Notes under the pieces: model-generated | Told to the model about the DNA's origin: nothing | The model's database searches: none | The model's input: only the letters and a program-made list of their open reading frames with translations | Assembly (NCBI GenBank): GCA_009784635.1 | Contig: WRBG01000036.1 | Coordinates: forward strand, 1 to 13,494 | From: Bacteroidales bacterium | GTDB lineage: Bacteria > Bacteroidota > Bacteroidia > Bacteroidales > UBA932 | Direction: 5' to 3' | Length of the DNA: 13,494 bases | Shown: positions 1 through 6,245 of the stretch, piece by piece | Layout: each line of letters begins with the position of its first letter | Numbering within the stretch: position 1 is the first letter of the stretch | Position numbers and translations under genes: made by a program

Positions 1-64
1 AATCAACTATCTCCGTTGGAAGTACATAACGCAAAAACTCTAATACTAATTCTTCCTTTGCCAT
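1..64 (-). CDS. Transposase N-terminal fragment, ISAon1-like (runs off window edge)
   Basis: Reading leftward from an ATG at 64-62, the frame is open to the window edge and gives 21 codons, MAKEELVLEFLRYVLPTEIV followed by D. This resembles, from memory, the start of the small N-terminal-region protein of ISAon1-type transposases in Bacteroidetes, where a leucine-rich segment followed by 'YVLP' opens the protein. Only the first residues are visible, so neither the catalytic part nor the far end of the element can be checked. A TATCTTTG box lies 11 bases upstream of the ATG. If the call is right, one end of an insertion sequence lies between this start codon and the parD promoter. Another small regulatory protein cannot be excluded. 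Confidence 0.5.
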   Translation of the reverse strand, partial: MAKEELVLEFLRYVLPTEIVD

Positions 65-71
65 CGTTTTT

Positions 72-115
72 CCGGCAAAGATACAATCTCATATCCAAAC
101 ACAGGGTTTTGCCGG
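72..115. repeat. Inverted repeat CCGGCAAA / TTTGCCGG
   Basis: CCGGCAAA at 72-79 is matched by its exact reverse complement TTTGCCGG at 108-115, with a 28-base loop. It sits just upstream of the transposase-like start codon and overlaps its -7 box. It could be a transposase-binding site near the element end or a self-repression site. The element's opposite terminus is outside the window, so it cannot be shown to be the terminal inverted repeat. Confidence 0.4.
76..83 (-). promoter_or_regulatory. Candidate -7 box for the transposase-like gene
   Basis: The minus strand reads TATCTTTG, an exact match to the Bacteroidetes TAnnTTTG -7 consensus, 11 bases before the ATG at 64. No well-spaced -33 TTTG is present (the nearest is only 12 bases away), so the call rests on the -7 box alone. 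Confidence 0.4.
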
Positions 116-129
116 TGAGCCCTGAAAAT

Positions 130-160
130 TTTGTTGTTTTACCAATTATTGGTATATTTG
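130..160 (+). promoter_or_regulatory. parDE promoter with embedded palindromic operator
   Basis: A -33 TTTG at 130-133 and a -7 TATATTTG at 153-160 are separated by 19 bases, matching the Bacteroidetes promoter pattern at both boxes. Between them lies the perfect palindrome ACCAAT-T-ATTGGT at 141-153, whose last base is the first base of the -7 box. ParD-type ribbon-helix-helix antitoxins repress their own operons by binding such palindromes, so this is a strong candidate operator. The parD ATG at 178 lies 17 bases beyond the -7 box. Confidence 0.7.
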
Positions 161-177
161 CGAAAAATATCAAAACC

Positions 178-426
178 ATGAACACAAACACGTCTGTAGC
201 CCTTGGAAACTACTTTGAACATTTTGTAGAAAGTACGATTTCTCGAGGGCGGTATAAAAATGCGAGTGAAGTAATCCGTGCAGGATTAAGGTTGTTGGAA
301 GAAGAAGAAAGTCGGTACGCTGTTTTAAAAAGCGCCATTCAAGAGGGACTGGAAAGCGGAGTCGCAACCGACTTCAACCCCAAAACGCATTTGGAATCTT
401 TAAAGGCAAAGCGGCAAAATGGCTAA
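178..426 (+). CDS. parD: ParD-family antitoxin, ribbon-helix-helix
   Basis: This 82-residue protein has the ParD layout. An N-terminal ribbon-helix-helix DNA-binding segment ('TSVALGNYFEHFVESTISRG', then 'RYKNASEVIRAGLRLLEEEE', about residues 5-44) is followed by a charged, probably disordered tail that would wrap the ParE toxin. Its roles would be to neutralise ParE and repress the shared operon. The ATG at 178 was chosen over an upstream in-frame start at 16, because the extension would run across the promoter and lacks family similarity, while the ATG starts exactly where the ribbon begins. The stop overlaps the parE start by 8 bases, implying translational coupling. The palindrome at 141-153 is the likely target of autoregulation. 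Confidence 0.9.
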   Translation: MNTNTSVALGNYFEHFVESTISRGRYKNASEVIRAGLRLLEEEESRYAVLKSAIQEGLESGVATDFNPKTHLESLKAKRQNG

Positions 427-730
427 ATATTGTATTACCAATAAGGCCATAAAAGATTTAGCGGACATTTGGAACTATACGGTAGAAACTTGGTCGGAAA
501 GGCAGGCGGATGTGTATTATGAAATGCTGATAAGTTTTTGCCAGCATGTTGCCGACCATCCCGCTTCCGGCAGGAGTTATGAGGAAATAGCAAAAGGACT
601 GTATGGGCTTACAGCCAACAAACACATCATATTTTACAAGATAATCGCTTGTGATGAAATTGAAGTCATAAGAATTCTACATGGCAGGATGGATTTGAAA
701 AGCCGAATCCGCGACGAAGTCAAGAGCTAA
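419..730 (+). CDS. parE: ParE/RelE-superfamily toxin
   Basis: This 103-residue protein belongs to the RelE/ParE toxin superfamily. It begins with two helices ('KAIKDLADIWNYTVETWSER', residues 8-27), and the C-terminal strands carry the typical 'YGLTANKHIIFYKI' and 'IEVIRILHGRMDL' segments, the latter ending in the family's R-I-L-H-G-R-x-D motif. Characterised ParE toxins poison DNA gyrase and are held in check by the cognate ParD. The length is normal and no residue looks degraded, so the pair is probably functional. Its ATG lies inside the last codons of parD (ATGGCTAA overlap), the usual arrangement for coupled synthesis with antitoxin first. The gyrase target is inferred from the family; RelE-like ribosome-dependent RNA cleavage is less likely. 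Confidence 0.9.
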   Translation: MAKYCITNKAIKDLADIWNYTVETWSERQADVYYEMLISFCQHVADHPASGRSYEEIAKGLYGLTANKHIIFYKIIACDEIEVIRILHGRMDLKSRIRDEVKS

Positions 731-770
731 CGCAGTCAACAAACACATATACAAATAAATACATTAATGC

Positions 771-807
771 AAAAAAGGCCGCCCGTATTGGACAGCCTCC
801 TTTTTTT
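771..807. terminator. Bidirectional rho-independent terminator between parE and pepD
   Basis: AGGCCGCCC at 776-784 pairs with GGACAGCCT at 790-798 (one mismatch, one G-T pair) around a GTATT loop. The stem is flanked by six A at 771-776 and seven T at 801-807. It therefore reads as hairpin plus T-run on both strands and would serve the convergent parE and pepD genes. Its T-run abuts the pepD stop codon at 806-808. Confidence 0.75.
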
Positions 808-2263
808 ATCGCTTGGGGGCATTTTTCAGCACTTCCACCAAGAAATTCCACCATTTTTCCACGGTCGGAATCAAGGCCCGTTCGTCGGGAGAGTGGGGAG
901 AACGCAGGGTCGGGCCGCAGGAAATCATATCCCAGTGGGGATAATTCCCGCCCAAGATGCCACATTCTAATCCGGCATGAATGGCTTTTACTTCGGGCTC
1001 CACTCCGTAAAGATTTTTGTATACTTTCTTCATCTCTTTAAGGATGGGCGAATCCATATTGGGCTTCCAACCGGCATAACCACCGGCAAACTCCACGCTG
1101 GCGCCGGCCAGTTCAAAGGTAGCGCCCAACACCTGCGCCAATTCATCTTTGGCGCTATCTACAGAACTGCGTATGAGGCATATTATTGCGATTTTTCCTT
1201 CTTTTGATGCTACAATCCCCAAGTTGCTGGAGGTCTCTACCAAACCGGGCATGCTGTCGCTCATGCGGTAAACCCCGTTAAAGGCTGCAAATACTGCACG
1301 CACGGCGGCCAAAGCAGTCGGCGCGTCAATCACAAAGGGCGGTACATCGGAGTCGGCTACCAACGCCACCTGCAGGTCGGGGTCGGCTATGGACAGTTCG
1401 GCCTTGGCAACAGCAGTAATGGCTTTGACCTCAGCCTCTACTGCTTTGATTTGTTCTTTGGGAATCAAAATCTTGGCAAAGGCTTCACGCGGAATGGCAT
1501 TGCGCAAGCTACCGCCGGTTATTGAAGCCACACGCACGCCATATTTGGTCAGCAGCGGCAACAACAAGCGCGTTATCACCTTGTTGGCATTGCCCCTATA
1601 GAGATGAATTTCCAATCCGGAGTGGCCGCCTTTGAGTCCCGTTATATTCAAACTGTAGGGCGCCATATTCCCGGGAACGGCCTCTTGGGTATAGCTAAAT
1701 TCAAAGGAGCCGTCCAATCCTCCGGCACAGCCCACATACAGTTCTCCCTCGTCTTCGGAATCGAGGTTAACTAAAATATCGCCTTTGAGCAAACCGCCTT
1801 TGAGCGCGCGGGCGCCCGTCATTCCGGTTTCTTCTTCGGCAGTAAAAAGTCCCTCAACCGGCCCGTGTGCCAAGTCGTTCGCTTCCAAAACCGCCATGGT
1901 GGCGGCTATGCCCAGCCCGTTGTCTGCGCCTAAGGTAGTGCCGGTGGCATACACCCACTCGCCTACGATTCGGGGCTCAATGGGATCTTTTTCAAAATCA
2001 TGTACTTTGTCGTTGTTTTTTTGGGGCACCATGTCTAAATGGCTCTGCAAGATAATACCGGCGCAACCTTCCATGCCCGGAGTAGCGGGCTTGCGAATGA
2101 TTACATTTCCGGCTTCATCTACAATAGTTTCAAGCCCCAAGTCCTCTCCAAACTTTTTCATGAAGGCTTTTATTTTTTCTTCATGTCCGGAAGGTCTCGG
2201 GATTTGCGTAAGTGTGTAAAAATGTTTCCACACACGCTTGGGATTTAAATCGGCAATCGTCAT
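806..2263 (-). CDS. pepD: Aminoacyl-histidine dipeptidase, M20 metallopeptidase (PepD-type)
   Basis: This 485-residue protein has the length and motifs of bacterial PepD (cytosol non-specific dipeptidase, carnosine-hydrolysing), which cleaves dipeptides in the cytoplasm with a di-zinc centre. The metal and catalytic motifs are in order: H75 and D77 in 'SHLDMV', bridging D114 in 'GADNG', the glutamates 143-145 in 'TAEEETG', D168 in 'NLDSEDEGE', and a terminal histidine H457 in 'SPHSPDER'. An internal dimerisation or lid domain follows the 'GGHSG' segment. All sites are intact. It lies 38 bases downstream of the DUF4831-type gene on the same strand, with no clear TAnnTTTG promoter between them, so it is probably read from the upstream genes. 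The ATG at 2263 gives the family's usual N-terminus. Confidence 0.93.
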   Translation of the reverse strand: MTIADLNPKRVWKHFYTLTQIPRPSGHEEKIKAFMKKFGEDLGLETIVDEAGNVIIRKPATPGMEGCAGIILQSHLDMVPQKNNDKVHDFEKDPIEPRIVGEWVYATGTTLGADNGLGIAATMAVLEANDLAHGPVEGLFTAEEETGMTGARALKGGLLKGDILVNLDSEDEGELYVGCAGGLDGSFEFSYTQEAVPGNMAPYSLNITGLKGGHSGLEIHLYRGNANKVITRLLLPLLTKYGVRVASITGGSLRNAIPREAFAKILIPKEQIKAVEAEVKAITAVAKAELSIADPDLQVALVADSDVPPFVIDAPTALAAVRAVFAAFNGVYRMSDSMPGLVETSSNLGIVASKEGKIAIICLIRSSVDSAKDELAQVLGATFELAGASVEFAGGYAGWKPNMDSPILKEMKKVYKNLYGVEPEVKAIHAGLECGILGGNYPHWDMISCGPTLRSPHSPDERALIPTVEKWWNFLVEVLKNAPKR

Positions 2264-2301
2264 TTTTGATAAATATTTAAAGGTTAATAGATTATTCTCA
2301 C

Positions 2302-3381
2302 TTATCTACCGGTCGAAACATTAAGGGGGAAGCTAAGTATCTGTCCCAACTGGTAAATCAACACGCGGGATTGGGCCAACAGTTCCTGTCCATCGCTCAA
2401 TAAAAGTTGCATGGCAACGGGTTTGCGGTAAAACAGCTTAACGGCGCTTTTACCGGCATCCGGCGGAACAGAGGGCTGAGGCTGACCGGTATCGGCCTTA
2501 AGTTCCAGCACAATGGGCCGACCGCTCAAATTGGAAGCGGGCATTAGGCCTTCGGTGTCGGAAAGCCTAAAGGCAATATAGGTTTGTCTGGCTTGAGTCG
2601 CAGAGGGCAGCACTTCAAACTGCATGGTTTGGGTGCTATATGCCGACTTACCCAAAAAGAGGCTCAAATACTCCTCCTCCAAACGCGCCATTTCTTTTAC
2701 CGCATCGCCTAAGGCAGCCCCGCTAAAAGTGGCGTCCGTATCTCCGGTAATAATTTCTACCCGCTTGGTCCGAAGTTTAAAAATCAACTCGGCAGCTTCT
2801 TCTGCCCTCCTTTCCACACTTTTTTCTACCGTCTGACTTTGGGGAACGGCCACCCGATTAATGCCCGAAGCGCTTTGCTCGGCTCGGTACAGGGTGATTT
2901 GCTCTTGGGTCAAATTCGACGACATGCCTTTGTCGGTAAACACCGTTCTGGCTTGAACGCCAAAGCGGGATTTTTCTTCCCTTCCCAAATGACTATCCGA
3001 CAAAACAATAAGTCCTTGAGCATGAAATTGGGAGAAATTGGCCACGGCATTTCTGAGGCCCGTAAGGTTTACCATAAAGCTGTGGGCGGGGTCGGCTTCC
3101 AAATAGGGACGAACCTGCAACTGGGTAATCCGGTACTGTACTTGGTCTTCTTGACGGGCATCAAGGCCTAAATACGTTCTGGCAAATTTGGCATAAGGTC
3201 CGGCGGTAAAAACCTCCCGTTCCGCTTCTACCTGTATGTGTAAGGTGGTCATGGGCAGGGCATAAACCACTGCCCCATCGGGGATAGCATCTCCGGATTT
3301 GACTTCCTGTGCAAAAACCGTATTCCCCGTAATCAGAAGGCCAAACGCCAAGGTTAGGCCGGTTATTCTTTTAGTCTTCAT
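2302..3381 (-). CDS. Secreted DUF4831-like protein
   Basis: This 359-residue protein of unknown function begins with a clear Sec signal peptide: basic 'MKTKR', a hydrophobic core, and a likely cut after A24 in 'TVFAQ'. The early segment 'VVYALPMTTLHIQVEAERE' and the later 'FARTYLGLDA' resemble, from memory, the DUF4831 family of Bacteroidetes exported proteins. The rest looks like beta-rich domains. I see no catalytic motif and no lipobox. An in-frame start 18 codons upstream (3435) was rejected because it would bury the signal peptide behind charged residues and overlap the acyltransferase. The gene follows the acyltransferase by 17 bases and precedes pepD by 38, so the three probably form one leftward transcript. 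A -7-like box at 3386-3393 could give it its own leaderless start. Confidence 0.7.
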   Translation of the reverse strand: MKTKRITGLTLAFGLLITGNTVFAQEVKSGDAIPDGAVVYALPMTTLHIQVEAEREVFTAGPYAKFARTYLGLDARQEDQVQYRITQLQVRPYLEADPAHSFMVNLTGLRNAVANFSQFHAQGLIVLSDSHLGREEKSRFGVQARTVFTDKGMSSNLTQEQITLYRAEQSASGINRVAVPQSQTVEKSVERRAEEAAELIFKLRTKRVEIITGDTDATFSGAALGDAVKEMARLEEEYLSLFLGKSAYSTQTMQFEVLPSATQARQTYIAFRLSDTEGLMPASNLSGRPIVLELKADTGQPQPSVPPDAGKSAVKLFYRKPVAMQLLLSDGQELLAQSRVLIYQLGQILSFPLNVSTGR

Positions 3382-3385
3382 ATCG

Positions 3386-3393
3386 CAAATATA
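3386..3393 (-). promoter_or_regulatory. Candidate -7 box immediately before the DUF4831-like start codon
   Basis: The minus strand reads TATATTTG followed by four bases and then the ATG at 3381. This matches TAnnTTTG exactly but would put the transcription start at or next to the start codon. There is no good -33 TTTG 19-21 bases upstream, so it may be chance in AT-rich spacer. Confidence 0.35.
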
Positions 3394-3398
3394 ATCAT

Positions 3399-4304
3399 TT
3401 ATTTTTTCATTTCCTTTTTTACGTCCCTTTTCCATCGCTTATGACTCCAAAGCCAAATTTCCGGTTGTTCGTAAATATTTGCCTCAAGGAGTTTTGCATA
3501 GCTTTCCGTTATCCCGCCCAAGGGAAGTTCGTCGGGATGGTTGCAGATGTGTTGCACCGTAATCCGGTAGAGGCCCCGCTTTTCTTTAATCATCTTATAG
3601 TAACCCACCGCACAATTCATGCTCCGCGCCAATTGCTCCGGACCATTCATCATTAGGGTATTTTGATTCAGAAAATTGATGCAATAACGCGCTCCCGGAA
3701 GGGGAGATTGGTCGGCCACCATTGCGTAGACCCACGGCTCCCGACGATGCCGGGCCATAAAACGGGCAATCCGGTTGGACTCCACCACGCCTCCAAACCG
3801 ATGCTTTTGCCGCACCCAAAGGAAGAACCTATCCATTACAGGGTTTTCCAAAGCCTTATACACTACGGCCATTTTTTCTTTGGGATAGCCCCCCCATCCC
3901 ATGTCGGCATACACAGAGGTAACTAAAAAGTATTCCCAATTCCCCATATGGCCGCCCAACAGCAATACGCTCCGAGATTGACCATAATGCGCCCTTAACA
4001 CCTCTGCCTGTTCCAAACAAACCCTTTTTGCTAATTGAGAAGGAGTCGCCGCCACATACCAGAGCGTTTCGGCAGTCAAGTCGGCAAGATGACGGTAGAA
4101 CTTGCGGGCCAGCGCTTTGATTTCCCCATATTTCAAGTCGGGGAAAGAACGGGACAGGTTAATGTAGACCGTAGACTTCCGATATCCAAATACGTGATAC
4201 ACAAAAAAGAAGAAAATATCGGAAAAAAAATAATGCACCCTCAACGGCAGCAGGCTCACAGGGTAGAGCAAGCCCATCAGTAGATAGCATACGCATTTTT
4301 TCAT
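3399..4304 (-). CDS. Lysophospholipid/lipid A acyltransferase (LpxL/HtrB family)
   Basis: This 301-residue protein belongs to the LpxL/HtrB-like LPLAT superfamily, which adds acyl chains to lipid A or related lipids at the inner membrane. The N-terminus is a hydrophobic anchor (about residues 5-40), followed by 'GYRKSTVYINLSRSFPD', typical of Bacteroidetes members. The catalytic HX4(D/E) motif is intact as H119-M-G-N-W-E124. The ATG at 4304 is preferred to a GTG two codons upstream, because the GTG shares its G with the TAACTTTG box at 4310-4317 and family members start with 'MKK'. It is the first gene of a leftward set with the DUF4831-like gene and pepD, and is divergent from the glycosyltransferase at 4405. 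The exact acceptor (lipid A, ornithine lipid or other) cannot be read from sequence. Confidence 0.88.
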   Translation of the reverse strand: MKKCVCYLLMGLLYPVSLLPLRVHYFFSDIFFFFVYHVFGYRKSTVYINLSRSFPDLKYGEIKALARKFYRHLADLTAETLWYVAATPSQLAKRVCLEQAEVLRAHYGQSRSVLLLGGHMGNWEYFLVTSVYADMGWGGYPKEKMAVVYKALENPVMDRFFLWVRQKHRFGGVVESNRIARFMARHRREPWVYAMVADQSPLPGARYCINFLNQNTLMMNGPEQLARSMNCAVGYYKMIKEKRGLYRITVQHICNHPDELPLGGITESYAKLLEANIYEQPEIWLWSHKRWKRDVKKEMKK

Positions 4305-4309
4305 ATCCA

Positions 4310-4317
4310 CAAAGTTA
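4310..4317 (-). promoter_or_regulatory. Candidate -7 box for the acyltransferase operon
   Basis: The minus strand reads TAACTTTG, an exact TAnnTTTG match, ending five bases before the ATG at 4304. If used, the mRNA would be leaderless or nearly so. No clear -33 TTTG is visible. Confidence 0.45.
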
Positions 4318-4362
4318 GCGCAATTTGCCGATGAATTTAACTTTTTTTCAAAATTTTTATTC

Positions 4363-4370
4363 TACCTTTG
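4363..4370 (+). promoter_or_regulatory. Candidate -7 box for the glycosyltransferase gene
   Basis: TACCTTTG matches TAnnTTTG and is preceded, about 15-21 bases upstream, by a T-run (4342-4348) in place of a perfect -33 TTTG. The GTG start at 4405 lies 34 bases downstream. Together with the box at 4310-4317 this makes a divergent promoter region of about 90 bases. Confidence 0.55.
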
Positions 4371-4404
4371 TCCATTAGAAACCGTAACAAAGCAAGCAAT
4401 CCCC

Positions 4405-5415
4405 GTGCATACCGCCATAATTATCCTCAATTGGAACGGAAAGGCCTTTTTGGAGGCCTTTTTGCCTCCACTGTTAGATAGCATTACATCCGCCTCCCAA
4501 ACGGAAGTCATTATCGCCGACAATGGTTCGACTGATGAATCGGTGGATTTTTTGCGGACGCAGCATCCTCGGCTCCGGTTGATTCTTTTTGAGCAAAACT
4601 TTGGATACACAGGGGGATACAACCGCGCCTTACAGCAAGTCGAGGCCAAGTATTATGTCCTTCTCAATTCGGACATACAGGTAGCCCCCCATTGGCTGCC
4701 TCCGCTTACCTCTTTCATGGAGTCCCATCCGCAAGCGGGCGCGTGTATGCCCAAAATCCGCTCCCTGTCTCAACTCGACCATTTTGAATACGCAGGGGCT
4801 TGCGGCGGATTCATAGACCGTTTGGGTTATCCTTTTTGCCGCGGCAGGATTCTTTCCCATGTAGAACAGGACTTGGGTCAATACGATACACCCGTAGAGG
4901 TTTTTTGGGCCAGCGGCGCCTGCTTGATGATTCGCTCCCGACTTTTTCATGAGCTGGGCGGCTTTGACGAGCGATTTTTTGCCCATATGGAGGAAATTGA
5001 CCTCTGCTGGCGCGCCAAATTAAAGGGGCATCAGGTATGGGTGGTTCCGCAATCGCTGGTATTTCATGTAGGCGGCGGCGCCCTTCCCAACGACTCCCCC
5101 CGCAAGCTCTACCTCAACTACCGCAATAACCTTTGGATGCTCTACAAGAACCTGCCCAAAGAGAGACGACTTTTTACACTGACTTCAAGGATTTTGATGG
5201 ACTCTCTATCTGCCTTTATCTATCTGATTCAAGGCAAACCCGCCCTCTTTTTCGCTGTATGTAAAGCGCATCGCCATTTTTGGAAAGGACGCAAGCGCTT
5301 CCCGCCCCAAACCGTGAAAACAGTCGGCCACATTTGGCATAAAAGCATTGTATGGAACTTTTTCCTCCACGGGAAAAAACTCACTTTTGACCGGCTGACC
5401 TTTCCTTTACAATAA
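4405..5415 (+). CDS. Family 2 glycosyltransferase, rhamnosyltransferase-like
   Basis: This 336-residue protein is a GT-A fold family 2 glycosyltransferase, transferring a sugar from a nucleotide sugar to a surface or lipid-linked glycan. Visible motifs are the opening strand 'AIIILNWNG' (4-12), 'ADNGSTDES' for nucleotide binding (38-46), the DXD-like 'NSD' at 88-90, the acceptor-side 'ASGACLMIR' (169-177) and 'MEEIDLCWR' (195-203) with its likely catalytic acidic residues. The layout resembles WbbL-like rhamnosyltransferases. The start is GTG: no in-frame ATG exists upstream, and translation from GTG opens directly on the first beta strand. Its last five codons and stop lie inside the direct repeat at 5397-5472. 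Donor and acceptor are unknown. No other glycan-cluster genes are adjacent, so it may serve the same envelope lipid as the divergent acyltransferase. Confidence 0.9.
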   Translation: MHTAIIILNWNGKAFLEAFLPPLLDSITSASQTEVIIADNGSTDESVDFLRTQHPRLRLILFEQNFGYTGGYNRALQQVEAKYYVLLNSDIQVAPHWLPPLTSFMESHPQAGACMPKIRSLSQLDHFEYAGACGGFIDRLGYPFCRGRILSHVEQDLGQYDTPVEVFWASGACLMIRSRLFHELGGFDERFFAHMEEIDLCWRAKLKGHQVWVVPQSLVFHVGGGALPNDSPRKLYLNYRNNLWMLYKNLPKERRLFTLTSRILMDSLSAFIYLIQGKPALFFAVCKAHRHFWKGRKRFPPQTVKTVGHIWHKSIVWNFFLHGKKLTFDRLTFPLQ

Positions 5416-5472
5416 TTCCAGCGCCTGCTCCAAGCGTATCCCCCGCGAGCCTTTGATGAGGATGATGGCGCC
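5397..5472. repeat. Direct repeat copy 1 (glycosyltransferase side)
   Basis: These 76 bases recur at 6246-6321, offset by 849 bases, with a single difference (G at 5427, T at 6276). The copy contains the last codons and stop of the glycosyltransferase on the plus strand, and the last 21 codons plus stop of a murF copy on the minus strand. It forms the left boundary of the HEPN/MNT cassette. Confidence 0.95.
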
Positions 5473-5477
5473 CACGT
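5407..5477 (-). pseudogene. Detached 3' fragment of murF
   Basis: Read leftward, this segment encodes a second copy of the MurF C-terminus ending 'IRLEQALELL' and a TAA stop; the functional murF ends 'IRLEKALELL'. Beyond the 76-base repeat the match resumes: 5467-5477 (GGCGCCCACGT) equals 6355-6365. The fragment thus looks like murF with 39 bases (13 codons, 6322-6360) lost between two GGCGCC hexamers. Upstream of 5477 there is no further murF sequence. An ATG at 5484 chances to open a 25-codon frame through it, but I do not think it is a gene. It is best read as the old murF 3' end left behind when the cassette entered. Confidence 0.8.
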
Positions 5478-5491
5478 TGCCCATTTGAATC

Positions 5492-5809
5492 CTACCAAAT
5501 TTGTATGCCTGTATGCCGTATCTCTTCAAGGATTCCTGAATAGTCTGTATCTCTGGCTATTACATGTGGTTCAATACGTAAATCAACTTGTCGTTTGAGG
5601 CGCCATAAGACAGGTTCTGTTTTTAACACACTGTAATCTTTATCCAAATGATTGACCACAAGGGCTACATCTATATCACTGTCTTTATGTGCGTTATTTT
5701 TTGCATAGGAACCAAAAAGCCAAAATTGTTCAATCGGCACAGGAAAATGTTCCGTTACCAATTCTTTGTACAATCTTACTTTATCGATAATATGTTCTCT
5801 TTCGTCCAT
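5492..5809 (-). CDS. MNT-type nucleotidyltransferase antitoxin (MntA-like)
   Basis: This 105-residue protein is a minimal nucleotidyltransferase. It carries the GS-X10-DXD signature, G33-S34 through D45-I-D47 ('FGSYAKNNAHKDSDIDVAL'), and a likely third acidic residue D76 in 'VDLRIEP'. In studied HEPN/MNT pairs this enzyme is the antitoxin and inactivates the HEPN toxin by attaching AMP residues. All three carboxylates are present, so activity is plausible. The gene is second in the pair and its start lies 34 bases inside the end of the HEPN gene, implying coupled translation. It stops 14 bases before the murF fragment, with no terminator visible. Assignment to the family is firm; the AMPylation mechanism is carried over from relatives. 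Confidence 0.88.
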   Translation of the reverse strand: MDEREHIIDKVRLYKELVTEHFPVPIEQFWLFGSYAKNNAHKDSDIDVALVVNHLDKDYSVLKTEPVLWRLKRQVDLRIEPHVIARDTDYSGILEEIRHTGIQIW

Positions 5810-6180
5810 TGTTGTAATTCTTGTGTTTTATTAATCAGGTCTTCACAAACGGATTTTGTCATTTCTTTTGCCAATTCTTTTCTGTAGCCGGGGTAACGCG
5901 CTTTAATGTTTAAAGGGCTTAATTGTTCAATGAAATCCATTTGTAAGTCGTCAAACAAATCTAAAATTCCCGCTCTGTCGGCTATCAACATCAAATCATG
6001 AACAAACGGAGGCGTATCATTTATACGATATTCGTAGGCAGCTTTGAAGATTTTCTCTATACATTGATGGCACATAAAAGCAACATATAGAAAATGCTCC
6101 AACTTCAATAATCCTTTTGCCACACGAATATCCTCGTCCGACAATTCCATCCAATACCTTACCTTTTCTTCACTTGTCAT
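5776..6180 (-). CDS. HEPN-domain toxin (HepT-like)
   Basis: This 134-residue, all-helical protein is a HEPN-domain protein, the usual toxin partner of MNT antitoxins and generally an RNase. Helix 1 ('YWMELSDEDIRVAKGLLKLE') and helix 2 ('AFMCHQCIEKIFKAAYEYR') fit the HEPN fold; 'FVHDLMLIADRAGI' (59-72) and 'ARYPGY' (94-99) are hallmarks of the common Bacteroidetes/archaeal subgroup. The canonical RX4-6H RNase motif is not evident: H61 is preceded by R52 at eight-residue spacing, and no RX4HXY acceptor of the Shewanella HepT type is present. Toxicity is therefore inferred, not shown. It has its own promoter at 6205-6236 inside the inserted segment, so the pair is expressed independently of murF. 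The ATG at 6180 gives a full domain. Confidence 0.85.
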   Translation of the reverse strand: MTSEEKVRYWMELSDEDIRVAKGLLKLEHFLYVAFMCHQCIEKIFKAAYEYRINDTPPFVHDLMLIADRAGILDLFDDLQMDFIEQLSPLNIKARYPGYRKELAKEMTKSVCEDLINKTQELQQWTKENILSIK

Positions 6181-6204
6181 TTTTTATGATTTGATTAGAA
6201 AGCA

Positions 6205-6236
6205 CAAAGATAGATAAAGTTTCTTTCGGATGCCAA
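6205..6236 (-). promoter_or_regulatory. Promoter of the HEPN/MNT pair
   Basis: On the minus strand a TTG (6236-6234, within TTCTTGG) and a TATCTTTG -7 box (6212-6205) are 21 bases apart, a good Bacteroidetes-type promoter. It ends 24 bases before the HEPN ATG at 6180. It lies wholly between the direct repeats, so the cassette carries its own promoter. Confidence 0.6.
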
Positions 6237-6245
6237 GAAAATATC

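Noticed and set aside
16..177. N-terminal extension of parD to an upstream ATG
   Set aside because: It would run antisense to the transposase-like start and through the parDE promoter and palindrome. The ribbon-helix-helix fold begins at the ATG at 178.
1785..2219. A 144-codon plus-strand frame inside pepD
   Set aside because: It is antisense to the metal-binding part of a clearly conserved peptidase. The frame stays open because of codon bias in pepD.
3382..3435. Longer start for the DUF4831-like gene
   Set aside because: The extra 18 residues are highly charged, overlap the acyltransferase 3' end and would precede a normal signal peptide.
5407..5484. A 25-codon small protein gene from the ATG at 5484
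   Set aside because: Its sequence is the MurF C-terminus with a deletion, and it has no promoter. It is better explained as a gene remnant.
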